64,000 nt of DNA from Mycolicibacterium palauense (GTDB lineage Bacteria; Actinomycetota; Actinomycetes; Mycobacteriales; Mycobacteriaceae), in the NCBI RefSeq assembly GCF_002592005.1, contig NZ_NVQF01000018.1, positions 19,904 through 83,903 on the forward strand, in the 5' to 3' direction. The notes under the pieces were generated by a model. It was not told the origin of the DNA. It made no database searches and worked only from the letters and a program-made list of their open reading frames with translations. Made by a program: the position numbers and the translations under genes. Shown piece after piece: positions 21,452 to 31,488 of the stretch. Every line of letters starts with the position of its first letter. The first letter of the stretch is position 1.

Positions 21452-24259
21452 ATGCCTGATGTCCAAGACGTGACGCTGGAACCCATCGGCGCTGTACAGC
21501 GCACCCAGGTCGGCCGGGAGGCCACCGAGCCGATGCGTGAGGACATCAGGCTGCTGGGGGCCATCCTGGGCGAGACGGTGCGCGACCAGAACGGCGAGGA
21601 GATCTTCGAACTGGTCGAGAAGGCCCGGGTGGAGTCCTTTCGGGTCCGCCGCTCCGAGATCGACCGCACGGAGCTGGCCCAACTCTTCGACGGCATCGAC
21701 GTCAAGAGGGCCATCCCGGTGATCCGCGCCTTCACCAACTTCGCGCTGCTGGCCAACGTGGCCGAGGACATCCACCGCGAACGTCGCCGCGCCATCCACC
21801 TGGCCGCCGGGGATCCACCGCAGAACAGCAGCCTGGAGGCCACCTACCTCAAACTCGACGCCGCCGACGTCGACGCCGCCACCGTCGCCGAGTCGCTGCG
21901 CGGCGCGCTCATCGCACCCGTGATCACCGCACATCCCACCGAGACCCGGCGTCGCACGGTGTTCGACACCCAGCACCGCATCACCCAGTTGATGCGCCTG
22001 CGGGCCCGGGGTCACGAACACACCGACGACGGGGCCAGCATCGAGGTCGAGCTTCGCAGGCAGATCCTGACCCTGTGGCAGACGGCGCTGATCCGGCTGT
22101 CGAGGCTGAAGATCCAGGACGAGATCGAGACCGGGTTGCGCTACTACCCGTCGGCGTTCTTCGAGGTCATCCCGCAGGTCAACGCCGAGGTTCGGGACGC
22201 CCTGCGGGCCCGCTGGCCGGACGCCGGGCTGCTGGAGGCCCCCATCCTGCGTCCCGGGTCCTGGATCGGCGGCGATCGCGACGGCAACCCCAATGTCACC
22301 GCGGACGTGGTCCGGCTGGCCACCGGAAGCGCCGCCTATACCGCGTTCGCGCACTACTTCTCCGAGCTCACCGCCCTGGAGGAGGAACTGTCGATGTCGG
22401 TGCGGCTGGTACACATCAGCGACGGCCTGACATCGCTGGCCGACGTGCTCGACGAACCGGCGCGTGCCGACGAGCCCTACCGCCGGGCGTTGCGGGTGGT
22501 TCACGCCCGGCTGACGGCGACCGCGGCCCAGATCCTCGACCGCCAGCCCGAGCACGAACTCGATCTGGGGCTGACCCGCTACGACTCCCCGGAGGAGATG
22601 CTCGGCGACCTCGATACGGTGGACGCCTCGCTGCGGGCCAACGGCAGCACGCTGCTGGCCGACGATCGGCTGGCCCGGCTGCGCGAGGCGGTCCGGGTCT
22701 TCGGGTTCCATCTCAGCGGTCTGGACATGCGGCAGAACTCCGAGGTGCACGAGCAGGTCGTGGCCGAGCTGCTGGCCTGGGCCGGGGTGCATGCCGACTA
22801 CGCGGCGTTGCCCGAGGACGAGCGGGTGACCCTGCTGGCCGCCGAGCTGGCCACCCGCCGACCCCTGACCACCGCGGACGCCGACCTGTCGGAGCTGGCC
22901 CGCAAGGAGCTCGACATCGTCAAGGCCGGGGCGCGCGCGGTGCAGACCTACGGACCGCTGGCCGTCCCGAACTACATCATCTCGATGTGCGAGTCCGTCT
23001 CCGACATGCTGGAGGCGGCGATCCTGCTCAAGGAGGCCGGCCTGCTCGATGCCTCCGCGGAGCAACCGTACGCCCCGGTGGGCATCGTCCCGCTGTTCGA
23101 GACCATCGACGACCTGCAACGCGGGTCGGCGATCATGGAAGCCGTCCTGAACCTCCCGCTGTACCGGGCCCTGGTCCACGCCCGCGGCGAGAGCCAGGAG
23201 ATCATGCTCGGCTACTCTGACTCGAACAAGGACGGCGGCTACCTGGCGGCCAACTGGGCGCTGTATCGCGCCGAACTGGATCTGGTCGACATGGCCGACA
23301 AGACCGGCATCCGGCTGCGGCTCTTCCATGGGCGCGGCGGGACGGTCGGCCGCGGCGGCGGCCCCAGCTACGACGCCATCCTGGCGCAGCCGCCCGGCGC
23401 GGTCAGAGGCTCCCTCCGGTTGACCGAACAGGGCGAGATCATCGCCGCCAAGTACGCCGAGCCCCGCATCGCGCACCGGAACCTGGAGACCCTGGTCGCG
23501 GCCACCCTGGAATCGACACTGCTCGACGTGGAGGGCCTCGGGGAGGCCGCCGAACCCGCCTACGCCGTCCTGGACGACCTGGCCGCCCGTGCGCAGCGCG
23601 CCTATGCCGATCTGGTTCACGAAACACCGGGCTTCGTCGAGTACTTCAAGGCGTCGACGCCGGTCAGCGAGATCGGCGCCCTCAACATCGGCAGCCGTCC
23701 CACCTCGCGCAAGCCGACCACCTCGATCGCCGATCTGCGCGCGATCCCGTGGGTGCTGGCCTGGAGCCAGTCGCGGGTCATGCTGCCCGGCTGGTACGGC
23801 ACCGGAGCGGCGTTCGAGTCCTACATCGCCGAAGGGGCCGAGGCGGGGGAGGACCGGCTCGCCGTGCTGCGCGACCTGTACCGGCGCTGGCCGTTCTTCG
23901 CCACCGTGCTGTCGAACATGGCCCAGGTGTTGGCCAAGTCCGACATGGGTCTGGCGGCGCGGTATTCCGAGCTGGTCGACGACGAGGCGCTGCGGAGCCG
24001 GGTGTTCGACAAGATCGTCGACGAGCACGAGCGGACCATCGCCATGCATCGGCTGATCACCGGGCACGACGACCTGCTCGCCGACAACCCGGCGCTGGCC
24101 CGGTCGGTCTTCAACCGGTTCCCCTACCTGGAGCCGCTGAACCATCTCCAGATCGAACTGCTGCGGCGTTACCGCGCCGGTGACGAGGACGAACTGGTCC
24201 AGCGGGGGATCCTGCTGACGATGAGCGGTCTGGCCACCGCACTGCGGAACAGCGGCTGA
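21452..24259 (+). CDS. ppc: Phosphoenolpyruvate carboxylase
   Basis: A 935-residue anaplerotic enzyme making oxaloacetate from PEP and bicarbonate. Diagnostic segments are [12 protein letters not shown] (catalytic His), [29 protein letters not shown] (PEP-binding loop) and the C-terminal TALRNSG. The ATG at 21452 fits the usual 934-residue length and lies six bases after a -10 hexamer. In M. tuberculosis ppc lies elsewhere, so its place beside secG reflects a different arrangement. Confidence 0.97.
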   Translation: MPDVQDVTLEPIGAVQRTQVGREATEPMREDIRLLGAILGETVRDQNGEEIFELVEKARVESFRVRRSEIDRTELAQLFDGIDVKRAIPVIRAFTNFALLANVAEDIHRERRRAIHLAAGDPPQNSSLEATYLKLDAADVDAATVAESLRGALIAPVITAHPTETRRRTVFDTQHRITQLMRLRARGHEHTDDGASIEVELRRQILTLWQTALIRLSRLKIQDEIETGLRYYPSAFFEVIPQVNAEVRDALRARWPDAGLLEAPILRPGSWIGGDRDGNPNVTADVVRLATGSAAYTAFAHYFSELTALEEELSMSVRLVHISDGLTSLADVLDEPARADEPYRRALRVVHARLTATAAQILDRQPEHELDLGLTRYDSPEEMLGDLDTVDASLRANGSTLLADDRLARLREAVRVFGFHLSGLDMRQNSEVHEQVVAELLAWAGVHADYAALPEDERVTLLAAELATRRPLTTADADLSELARKELDIVKAGARAVQTYGPLAVPNYIISMCESVSDMLEAAILLKEAGLLDASAEQPYAPVGIVPLFETIDDLQRGSAIMEAVLNLPLYRALVHARGESQEIMLGYSDSNKDGGYLAANWALYRAELDLVDMADKTGIRLRLFHGRGGTVGRGGGPSYDAILAQPPGAVRGSLRLTEQGEIIAAKYAEPRIAHRNLETLVAATLESTLLDVEGLGEAAEPAYAVLDDLAARAQRAYADLVHETPGFVEYFKASTPVSEIGALNIGSRPTSRKPTTSIADLRAIPWVLAWSQSRVMLPGWYGTGAAFESYIAEGAEAGEDRLAVLRDLYRRWPFFATVLSNMAQVLAKSDMGLAARYSELVDDEALRSRVFDKIVDEHERTIAMHRLITGHDDLLADNPALARSVFNRFPYLEPLNHLQIELLRRYRAGDEDELVQRGILLTMSGLATALRNSG

Positions 24260-24295
24260 GCTGCGCCGCGGGCACCGGACGTCGCTACACTCCTG

Positions 24296-24958
24296 GTGCT
24301 ATGGGGCGTCGGTGTCATGGGGGGTGTCATGGGTCGTAGAGGATGGCGCGGCGCACCGCCGGCCGATGACACCGAGGCGCGCCGACGCGTCGTCGAGGCG
24401 GCCATCGCCGCCGTCGAGCGGCGCGGCCCGCGGCACACCACGCTCTCCGACGTGGCGTCCGAGTTGGGGGTCACCCGACCCACGATCTATCGGCACTTCG
24501 CCACCACCGAGGAACTGCTCGACGCCGCGGCGGAGACCGCCCTGGGCGGATGGACCGCACGGATCGGCGCGCTGACCGCGGAGATCACCGACCCGACCGA
24601 GCTGCTCGTCGAAGCGGTCGCGTATCTGGTGGAGGCGCTGCCGCACGAGCCGCTGCTGTCGTTGCTGCTCGACACCGAGCGCGGCCGCCTGGTCAGCCGG
24701 CGGATGGTGCTGCCCGACGCCATAGCGCGCTCACGAATCATGTTGGAGCACACAGCGGTCGACTGGCCCGCGCTGGGCTTCCGCGGCCAGGCGATGAACG
24801 ATCTGGTGGAGTATCTGCTGCGCATGATCCAGTCGATGGTGATCGCGCCACCGGATCCGCCGCGCAGCCCCGAGTCGTTGCGGGGCTATCTGCGCCGCTG
24901 GATCGGGCCGGTGCTCGCGGCCGCGCAGGACCCGATGGGCGCGCGCAGCCTCAGCTGA
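24296..24958 (+). CDS. TetR-family transcriptional regulator
   Basis: About 220 residues from the GTG at 24296; the ATGs at 24317 and 24329 are alternatives, and TACACT at 24286-24291 is a plausible -10. The HTH lies in residues about 30-75 (RRRVVEAAIAAVERRGPRHT, LSDVASELGVTRPTIYRHFA). The C-terminal ligand domain is helical and unassigned. The last eight bases overlap the end of the convergent DUF1214 gene; control of that gene or the sulfotransferase is possible but unproven. Confidence 0.82.
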   Translation: MLWGVGVMGGVMGRRGWRGAPPADDTEARRRVVEAAIAAVERRGPRHTTLSDVASELGVTRPTIYRHFATTEELLDAAAETALGGWTARIGALTAEITDPTELLVEAVAYLVEALPHEPLLSLLLDTERGRLVSRRMVLPDAIARSRIMLEHTAVDWPALGFRGQAMNDLVEYLLRMIQSMVIAPPDPPRSPESLRGYLRRWIGPVLAAAQDPMGARSLS

Positions 24959-26099
24959 CGGTACGCGGCGCCCGGTCGGCGGGCACCACGGCGGTGCTGG
25001 GCTGTTCCGGCAGCTCGTCGGCGTGAAACCACCGGAAGGACATCAGTCCCTCGGGACGATCCTTGGTGGAGATCGCATTCGGATGGTCGAGCAGAGTGCG
25101 GCTGACCACGATGGTCACCGTCCCGTCGCTGTTGGGGACCGCGGTGCCCGAGTTGAGGCCGGCGCGGCCGTACTCGACGTCCAACGCGGCCATGTACTGG
25201 TTCCACAGGGTCAGGTTCCAGAACCGGGCCTTGGGGTGGCGCGACGTGATCACCAGAGCCTCACCGGGTTCCAGGGAGAAACCGCCGAGGCAGTAGCACG
25301 CGTCCTGCATCGAGTAGCCGTGCGTGGCGCCACCGGCGCGGTAGGGCGGGGCCAGGGTGTTGGTGGTCAGTGACTGGCCGTCGGCCAGTTCGACGGGCCG
25401 GCGTTCCATCAGGATCAGCGGGATCAGCGCGTACATGTCCTGGGCGAACCGCAGTGCCGCGCGCAACGACTTCGCCACGTCGGCATCGGATTTGGCGGGA
25501 ACCACCGGCAGGCCTGCGTGGTCGGTCACCTCGATGTCCCACTGCACCCGCCGCTCGGACTCCGGGTGCGCGTGATAGTCGCGGGTGACGATCCCGCGCG
25601 CGTCGGGGGACAGCTCGATGAACGGGCCGTCGTAGCCGTCGGGCCGCTGCGGGCCGAGCACGCAGGAGAACCCGCCGTCGGCGTCGAGTGGCATGTCGGT
25701 GTCGTAGAGCAGTCCGACCGTACGGTTGGGCCACGCGCCCGGCTCCGGCTCGTTGTAGACGGTCAGCGAGTACATGCTGCTGTCGTTGGGCACGCCGCTG
25801 ACGCGATAGGTGCGGCGCGGGTCCACCACCGCGTAGCTGTAGTAGCAGTCGGTGTTGTCACCGCCCCACCGGCGGTCGGGCCGAAACGGTGTCAGGTTGT
25901 CGATGAACCGCGGCGCCACCGGATCGGCGAAGAAATGCATGTCCAGCGACAGCGCCAGCATGGTCGCCAGGTTCTGGTAGCCCTCCGAGACGGCGACCTC
26001 GCCGCGCACCGCCTTGGGGCCCGAGAGGAAGTTGTCGTCGAATTCGGCAAAGGCGCAGAGCAGTTCGCGCCAGGCGGCCGCGCTTTCCGGAGTGGACAT
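24951..26099 (-). CDS. DUF1214 domain protein
   Basis: A 382-residue protein of unknown function, with the DUF1214-type beta-rich C-terminal domain (GYSMQDACYCLGGFSLEPGE, ITSRHPKARFWNLTLWNQYM, TIVVSRTLLDHPNAISTKDR). The N-terminal half contains CYYSYAVVDPRRTYRVSG and NDSSMYSLTVYNE. No signal peptide is seen. ATG 26099 (MSTPESAAAW) is chosen because upstream codons run into the divergent sulfotransferase promoter. The pairing with a sulfotransferase suggests a shared pathway, perhaps lipid or sterol-like substrates, but this is inference. Confidence 0.8.
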   Translation of the reverse strand: MSTPESAAAWRELLCAFAEFDDNFLSGPKAVRGEVAVSEGYQNLATMLALSLDMHFFADPVAPRFIDNLTPFRPDRRWGGDNTDCYYSYAVVDPRRTYRVSGVPNDSSMYSLTVYNEPEPGAWPNRTVGLLYDTDMPLDADGGFSCVLGPQRPDGYDGPFIELSPDARGIVTRDYHAHPESERRVQWDIEVTDHAGLPVVPAKSDADVAKSLRAALRFAQDMYALIPLILMERRPVELADGQSLTTNTLAPPYRAGGATHGYSMQDACYCLGGFSLEPGEALVITSRHPKARFWNLTLWNQYMAALDVEYGRAGLNSGTAVPNSDGTVTIVVSRTLLDHPNAISTKDRPEGLMSFRWFHADELPEQPSTAVVPADRAPRTVS

Positions 26100-26178
26100 G
26101 CGCCGATCATAGGCAGCGCTGAACATACAGCACAACAACCCTTGTAAAAACTGTAATGCCGGCGTACCGTCCAGCCAC

Positions 26179-27432
26179 GTGACCAACGCCGCTCCCGAGG
26201 TTGTCCACATCACCGATCTGGCCCGGCCCACCTTCACCCCGGAAGCGCAGGCCATCATCGACGGCATGGCGGCCATGGCCGACTACTGTCCCCTGACCGT
26301 CGAGGCGCTGCACGAGCAGGCCGCCGCGCAGACCGGGCTCGACGATTTCGGTGACCAGGACTATCGGGAACGAATGGCCGTGCTGCTGCAGGCATTTGAC
26401 GGACTCCCGCACTTCACGGCGTTCGGCCGGACCTACGCCTTCTCGCTGATGCTGACCTTCCTGAAGGGGCGGCTTCGGGTGATCGACCACCTCAAGCGCC
26501 ACCCCGAGATCTTCGACGTGGAGGTCAGCGCGCCGCTGGTCATCGCGGGCCTGCCGCGGACCGGGACTACTCACCTGCACAGCCTGCTCGCCGCCGACCC
26601 GGCGCTGCGGTCGTTGCCGTACTGGGAGGCGCAGGAACCGCTCCCGGAACCGGGCGAGGAAGGGACCATCGAGCCGCGTCGCCGGCGCACCGGCGATGCC
26701 CTGGCGATCTCCAACACGTTGATGCCCTACTTCGGTCTGATGCACGAGATGACGATCGACCACATTCACGAGGACATCGGTCTGATGGTGCAGGACTTCG
26801 CCAGCGGGTTCTTCACCACCCTGACCCACCTGCCGCGGTGGTCGGACTATCTGGCCACCCACGACCAGACCCCCGGGTACCAGTTCCTGCGGATGATGCT
26901 GCAGGTCCTCCAGCACCAGGACGGCCGCGACCGGCGCTGGGTGCTCAAGTCGCCGCAGCACCTGGAGCAGTTCGTGCCCCTGCTCAACGTGTTTCCCGAT
27001 GCGACGTTCATCGTCACCCATCGCGATCCGGTCGACGTCTCGGTGTCGATGGCCACGATGATGACCTACACCATGCGGATGAGCGTCGATCGGGTCGATG
27101 TGCCCACCGTGGCCAACTATTGGATCACCCGGATCGACGAGATGCTCACCGCGTGTATGCGTGATCACCATCTGTTGCCGCCCGAGCGCACCATTGACGT
27201 GCGGTTCGACGCCTTCATGGCCGACGACCTCGCGATGATCGAACGCGTCTGGGACATCGCCGGCTACCGGCCGGGGGAGGAGTCGCGGCGCGCGGTGGCC
27301 GACTACCTGGCCGGACACCAGCGTGGCCGCCTCGGTCGCGTCGACTATCGCGCCGAGGATCTCGGCCTGGACAGGGATGAGCTGCGGAAGCGCTTCGCCC
27401 CGTATGTCGCGCGGTTCGTCGACCGTCCCTGA
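26179..27432 (+). CDS. PAPS-type sulfotransferase family protein
   Basis: A 417-residue cytosolic protein. The 5'-phosphosulfate-binding loop GLPRTGTTHLHSLLAADP is at about residues 121-138, and the 3'-phosphate site is TFIVTHRDPVDVSVSMATMM near 280. This is the mycobacterial Stf3-like/uncharacterised subgroup; the acceptor is unknown. The GTG at 26179 follows TACCGT (26165-26170) by eight bases, so a near-leaderless transcript is likely. It is transcribed divergently from the DUF1214 gene across 79 bp. Confidence 0.87.
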   Translation: MTNAAPEVVHITDLARPTFTPEAQAIIDGMAAMADYCPLTVEALHEQAAAQTGLDDFGDQDYRERMAVLLQAFDGLPHFTAFGRTYAFSLMLTFLKGRLRVIDHLKRHPEIFDVEVSAPLVIAGLPRTGTTHLHSLLAADPALRSLPYWEAQEPLPEPGEEGTIEPRRRRTGDALAISNTLMPYFGLMHEMTIDHIHEDIGLMVQDFASGFFTTLTHLPRWSDYLATHDQTPGYQFLRMMLQVLQHQDGRDRRWVLKSPQHLEQFVPLLNVFPDATFIVTHRDPVDVSVSMATMMTYTMRMSVDRVDVPTVANYWITRIDEMLTACMRDHHLLPPERTIDVRFDAFMADDLAMIERVWDIAGYRPGEESRRAVADYLAGHQRGRLGRVDYRAEDLGLDRDELRKRFAPYVARFVDRP

Positions 27433-27474
27433 CGGGGCGAGCCGCCAGGGCCTCGGTTCCCGCCCACCCTCGGC

Positions 27475-27537
27475 GCATCGAGTGTGCGTGCAGATCGACG
27501 GAATCTCGTCTACGGCGGTCCCCGCGCACGCTCGGTG
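27475..27537. repeat. REP-like hairpin element, copy 1
   Basis: This 63-bp sequence matches copy 2 at 27637-27699 in 62 of 63 positions. Its ends are imperfect inverted repeats (CGAGTGTGCGTGCAGATCG against CGGTCCCCGCGCACGCTCG) and it contains an inner GACGGAATCTCGTC stem, so it folds as one long hairpin. The rest of the 338-bp gap 27433-27770 shows no gene. Confidence 0.75.
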
Positions 27538-27636
27538 CGTTGGCGTCGGTGCCTGCTGCGGGCGGTGGCGAAAGTCGTGGGGGATGAAGTGGGGATGTAG
27601 TGGGCAAGGTTTCGGTCGGGGTGTCCCGTCGCGCCT

Positions 27637-27699
27637 GCATCGAGTGTGCGTGCAGATCGGCGGAATCTCGTCTACGGCGGTCCCCGCGCACGCTCGGTG
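27637..27699. repeat. REP-like hairpin element, copy 2
   Basis: Direct repeat of 27475-27537, starting 162 bp after it, with one difference (A at 27498, G at 27660). It lies between the convergent sulfotransferase and Rv1444c-like genes. Confidence 0.75.
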
Positions 27700-27770
27700 A
27701 GCGCGGGACGGCACGGCGATCTCGCCCAGCTACCCGTTCCGGGCGGGCCCGGTCAGTGACGGCCTCGCGC

Positions 27771-28166
27771 TCAGATCCCGGTGCGGCTGCGCACCGCGTT
27801 GACTACCCCCCGTACCGCGTTCTCGGTGGCCGACAGCGGCGCCACCGCGGTCTCGGCCACCCCCACCATGCGTTCCACGCGGTCGACGATGCCCTCCAGC
27901 CGGTCCACCACCGCCACCAGTCGGGGCGCCAGCTCATCGATGCGGCTGATCGTCGCGTTGAAGCGTTCCAGCGTGTCGTCCAGGTTGTCGGTGGAGCTGT
28001 TCAGGTCGAGCAGCGTCTCACTGAGCCCGGTGAGCAGGGTGTCCACCTGCTCGACGGTGACGTCGGCGTTCAGCGCCGCCTGCGCCAGTGTCCTGAGGCG
28101 CTGCCCCCCGGTCCGTCCTCCGGCACGTCCCGCGGGCCGTCCCTGAACCTCGCCTTTGTCTGCCAT
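27771..28166 (-). CDS. Rv1444c-like helical protein
   Basis: A 131-residue protein of unknown function at the end of the pentose-phosphate operon. After a basic, Gly/Arg-rich start, residues about 25-105 are long amphipathic helices with heptad-like spacing (VEQVDTLLTGLSETLLDLNS, LDDTLERFNATISRIDELAP, LVAVVDRLEGIVDRVERMVG), suggesting a coiled coil. Its position after pgl is conserved in mycobacteria. CATAAT lies six bases before the ATG, so it can also be expressed by itself as a leaderless message. Confidence 0.8.
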   Translation of the reverse strand: MADKGEVQGRPAGRAGGRTGGQRLRTLAQAALNADVTVEQVDTLLTGLSETLLDLNSSTDNLDDTLERFNATISRIDELAPRLVAVVDRLEGIVDRVERMVGVAETAVAPLSATENAVRGVVNAVRSRTGI

Positions 28167-28172
28167 GACGCC

Positions 28173-28178
28173 ATTATG
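28173..28178 (-). promoter_or_regulatory. -10 element for the Rv1444c-like gene (leaderless type)
   Basis: CATAAT on the minus strand with six bases to the ATG at 28166; the closest match here to TATAAT. Confidence 0.55.
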
Positions 28179-28223
28179 GCCCGCGGCGCTTCCCGATCGC
28201 CGCGGCCGTGCACGGGGCGGCGC

Positions 28224-28964
28224 TCAGAGCTTGGCGGCCGCCTCCACGTCGAGCAGCCAGACCGTGCGGACCGTACCGACGGCCCCGGCGGCGGGGATCT
28301 CGACCGGCTCGGCGCCGCCGACCGCGGCGGCCACGGCGTCGGCCTTGCCCGCCCCGGCCACCACCAGCCACACCTCGCGGGAACGCTGCACGGCCGGCAG
28401 CGTCAGGGTGATCCGGCGCGGCGGCGGCTTCGGCGAGTCCTCCACACCGACGACCAGGCGCGTCTTCTCCCGCACCGCGGCGGTGTGCGGGAACAGCGAG
28501 TTGACGTGACCCTCGGGGCCCATCCCGAGCAGGTGCACGTCGAAATCCGGGGCGGGTGCGCCATCGGTCCCGTAGCGGGCGAGCGTCTGCTCGTAGGCCG
28601 CGCCGGCGGCGGCGAGGTCGTCGCCGAACTCGCCTCCCAGGGCGGCCATCGGATGGACGTTCGCAGCGGGGATGTCGATGTGGTCCAGCAGCGCCTCACG
28701 GGCCTGCTTGTCGTTGCGTTCGTCGTCGTCCGCTGCGACGAAACGTTCGTCGCCCCAGAACAGATGGACCGCCGACCAGTCGATGGAGCCGCCGTACGCA
28801 CCGACGTGGCGCAGCAGGCCGATACCGGTGCCGCCCCCGGTCAACACGATGCAGGCGCGGCCCCGCTCGGCGATCGCGGATCCGATGGCGTCGATCAGCC
28901 GGTCACCCGCGGCGGCCACCAGTTCGTCCGTGCCGGCATAGGTTTCGACCACGGTGGTGCTCAC
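28224..28964 (-). CDS. pgl: 6-phosphogluconolactonase
   Basis: A 246-residue DevB-type enzyme hydrolysing 6-phosphogluconolactone in the oxidative pentose phosphate pathway. It shows [34 protein letters not shown] and [15 protein letters not shown], the usual active-site loops. The GTG at 28964 overlaps the opcA stop (GTGA), so translation is coupled. It is followed by the Rv1444c-like gene. Confidence 0.95.
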   Translation of the reverse strand: MSTTVVETYAGTDELVAAAGDRLIDAIGSAIAERGRACIVLTGGGTGIGLLRHVGAYGGSIDWSAVHLFWGDERFVAADDDERNDKQAREALLDHIDIPAANVHPMAALGGEFGDDLAAAGAAYEQTLARYGTDGAPAPDFDVHLLGMGPEGHVNSLFPHTAAVREKTRLVVGVEDSPKPPPRRITLTLPAVQRSREVWLVVAGAGKADAVAAAVGGAEPVEIPAAGAVGTVRTVWLLDVEAAAKL

Positions 28965-29872
28965 GCGTAGGTCACCTTTTCGATGCCTCGCAGGGCCTCC
29001 AGGTAGATCTCGTCGGCGTCGAGCCGGCGCAGGTCCTCGGCCAGGCAGTCGCGCGTCTCCCGGCGGGCCAACGGCAGCAGGGCGTCGGGTTTGGCGGTAC
29101 GGGTCAGCGTGGCGGTCACGCCGGTCTGGGGCCGGGACAGCGTGATGGTCTCCGAGTCGCGGACGAGCTCGACCTTCAGGTCGCCGACGATGCGGGTCAC
29201 CGTCCCGTCGATGCGGCTGGCCAGCCACCCGGCCAGGATGTCCAGTGAGGGTTCGGACTGCAGCCCGGAGACCACCGCCGACCTGATCGGTTCGTGCGGT
29301 GTCTGCTCGACCGCCGAGGTCAGCAGGGCGCGCCAGTAGGTGATCCGGCTCCACGCCAGATCGGTGTCGCCGGGGCTGTAGCCCTGCAGCCGGCTCTTGA
29401 TCGCCTCCAGGGGGACCAGTCCGTTGGTGGCGTCGGTGATACGGCGAATGGCCAACCTGCCCAGGGGGTCGTCGGCGGGGTTGTCAGGCGCGATGTCGGG
29501 CCACCACGCGACGACGGGAGTGTCGGGCAGCAGGAACGGCACCACGACGCTGCTGGCGTGCCCGGCCAGCGGACCCGACAGCCGCAGCACCACCACCTCG
29601 CCGGCGCCGGCGTCGTGGCCGAGCCGGATCTGGGCGTCGAGCCGCGCCTGGCTGGTCAGCCGGTCACCGGGAATGACCACGATCACCCGGCAGGGATGCT
29701 CGCGGCTGGCGAAGTTGGCCGCCGCGATCGAGTCCTCCAGCACCGCTTCGGTATCGGGGGCAATGACCAGGGTGAGGACCCGGCCCATCGTCACCGCGCC
29801 ACCCTCCTCGCGCAGCTCGACGAGCTTCTTGTTGATGACGTCGGTGGTGGTGTCGGGCAGATCGATGATCAT
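28961..29872 (-). CDS. opcA: OpcA, glucose-6-phosphate dehydrogenase assembly protein
   Basis: A 303-residue activator/assembly factor for Zwf. The conserved start [17 protein letters not shown] fixes the ATG at 29872, with GGAG nine bases upstream. Other conserved parts are [19 protein letters not shown] and [19 protein letters not shown] at the C-terminus. It sits directly after zwf2 with a 61-bp gap. Confidence 0.95.
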   Translation of the reverse strand: MIIDLPDTTTDVINKKLVELREEGGAVTMGRVLTLVIAPDTEAVLEDSIAAANFASREHPCRVIVVIPGDRLTSQARLDAQIRLGHDAGAGEVVVLRLSGPLAGHASSVVVPFLLPDTPVVAWWPDIAPDNPADDPLGRLAIRRITDATNGLVPLEAIKSRLQGYSPGDTDLAWSRITYWRALLTSAVEQTPHEPIRSAVVSGLQSEPSLDILAGWLASRIDGTVTRIVGDLKVELVRDSETITLSRPQTGVTATLTRTAKPDALLPLARRETRDCLAEDLRRLDADEIYLEALRGIEKVTYA

Positions 29873-29933
29873 GGGTGCCGGCTCCTCGAGTGCGGGTCCG
29901 TCGAGTGTGGGTGTGTCGACATCGGCTCGCCGG

Positions 29934-31478
29934 TCACGGCCGCCGCCAGTCCCGTCCGGAGCGCTGCAGCATCTCGAAGGCGGACTGCGGCCCCCAGCTT
30001 CCGGACTCGTACGGGTCGGGCTTGCCGTGTTCGGCCCAGTGTTCGAGGGCCGGATCGAGGATCTTCCACGACAGTTCGACCTCCTCGTTGACCGGGAACA
30101 GCGACGGTTCGCCCAGCAGGACATCCAGGATCAGGCGTTCGTAGGCCTCGGGGGAGTCCTCGGCGAACGCCGAGCCGTAGGAGAAGTCCATGTTGACGTC
30201 ACGGACCTCCATCTTGTTGCCCGGCACCTTCGACCCGAACCGCAACGTGATGCCCTCGTCCGGCTGCACCCGGATCACCAGGGCGTTCTGTCCGAGTTCG
30301 TCGGTCATGCTGGCGTCGAACGGCAGGTGCGGAGCCCGCTTGAACAGCAGGGCGATCTCGGTGACCCGGCGGCCCAGCCGTTTGCCGGTGCGCAGGTAGA
30401 ACGGCACCCCGGCCCAGCGCCGGGTGTCGACGTCCAAGGTGATGGCCGCGAACGTCTCGGTGGTGGAGGTCTTGGAGAAGCCCTCCTCATCGAGCAGACC
30501 CACCACCTTCTCGCTGCCCTGCCAGCCCGCCGTGTACTGACCGCGGGAGGTGGTCTCCTCCAGCGGGCCGGCCAGCCGCGTCGCCGAGAGCACCTTGATC
30601 TTCTCCGCCTGCAGTTCGGCGGGGCTGAAACTGACCGGCTCCTCCATGGCCGTGAGCGCCAGCAGCTGCAACAGGTGGTTCTGGATGACGTCGCGCGCCG
30701 CACCGATTCCGTCGTAATAGCCTGCGCGGCCGCCCAGTCCGATGTCCTCGGCCATGGTGATCTGAACGCTGTCGACGTAGTGGGCGTTCCAGATCGGCTC
30801 GAACATCTCGTTGGCGAACCGCAGGGCCAGGATGTTCTGCACCGTCTCCTTGCCCAGGTAGTGGTCGATGCGGAACACCGAGGACTCCGGAAACACGCTG
30901 TTGACCACCGAGTTCAGTGCTTCCGCGCTCTCCAGGTCGTGGCCGAAGGGCTTCTCGATGACCACCCGGCTCCAGCAGCCCTCCTGGGTCTCGGCGAGCC
31001 CGGACTTCGAGAGCTGCTCACACACCACGGGGAACGCGCCGGGCGGAATCGACAGGTAGAACGCATGATTGCCGCCGGTGCCCCGTTCGGCGTCGAGTTT
31101 GCGCAACGTCTCGGCGAGGCGCGCGAAGGCGGCGTCGTCGTCGAAGGTGCCCTGAACGAAGCGGAACCCCTCGGCCAGGCGGTCCCACACCTCCTGGCGG
31201 AAGGGGGTGCGGGCGTGTTTCTTCACCGCGTCGTAGACGATCTGGCCGAAGTCCTCGTCGGCCCAGTCGCGGCGGGCGAAGCCGATCAGCGCGAAGCTCG
31301 GGGGAAGCAGTCCCCGGTTTGCCAGGTCGTAGATGGCGGGCATCAGCTTCTTGCGGGCCAGGTCGCCGGTCACCCCGAAGATGACGACGGCGCACGGACC
31401 GGCGATGCGGGGCATGCGCTTGTCGCGCTTGTCCCGCAACGGGTTCTGCCACACGGCCGGGGTGTTTCCGCTGTTCAT
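29934..31478 (-). CDS. zwf2: Glucose-6-phosphate 1-dehydrogenase
   Basis: A 514-residue enzyme, the entry point of the pentose phosphate pathway and an NADPH source. The Rossmann start is AVVIFGVTGDLARKKLMPA (about residues 30-48), the catalytic segment is RIDHYLGKETVQN, and GVPFYLRTGKRL lies in the C-terminal domain. The length equals M. tuberculosis Zwf2. Ten bases separate it from tal. Confidence 0.96.
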   Translation of the reverse strand: MNSGNTPAVWQNPLRDKRDKRMPRIAGPCAVVIFGVTGDLARKKLMPAIYDLANRGLLPPSFALIGFARRDWADEDFGQIVYDAVKKHARTPFRQEVWDRLAEGFRFVQGTFDDDAAFARLAETLRKLDAERGTGGNHAFYLSIPPGAFPVVCEQLSKSGLAETQEGCWSRVVIEKPFGHDLESAEALNSVVNSVFPESSVFRIDHYLGKETVQNILALRFANEMFEPIWNAHYVDSVQITMAEDIGLGGRAGYYDGIGAARDVIQNHLLQLLALTAMEEPVSFSPAELQAEKIKVLSATRLAGPLEETTSRGQYTAGWQGSEKVVGLLDEEGFSKTSTTETFAAITLDVDTRRWAGVPFYLRTGKRLGRRVTEIALLFKRAPHLPFDASMTDELGQNALVIRVQPDEGITLRFGSKVPGNKMEVRDVNMDFSYGSAFAEDSPEAYERLILDVLLGEPSLFPVNEEVELSWKILDPALEHWAEHGKPDPYESGSWGPQSAFEMLQRSGRDWRRP

Positions 31479-31488
31479 GCGGCGGGCT

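Noticed and set aside
26100..26178. TetR operator in the divergent DUF1214/sulfotransferase gap
   Set aside because: Only weak TACAG-N20-CTGTA symmetry; too short to claim.
27323..27700. Small frames with TAVDEIPPICTHTRC-like peptides
   Set aside because: They arise from the REP-like hairpin repeats, not from a gene.
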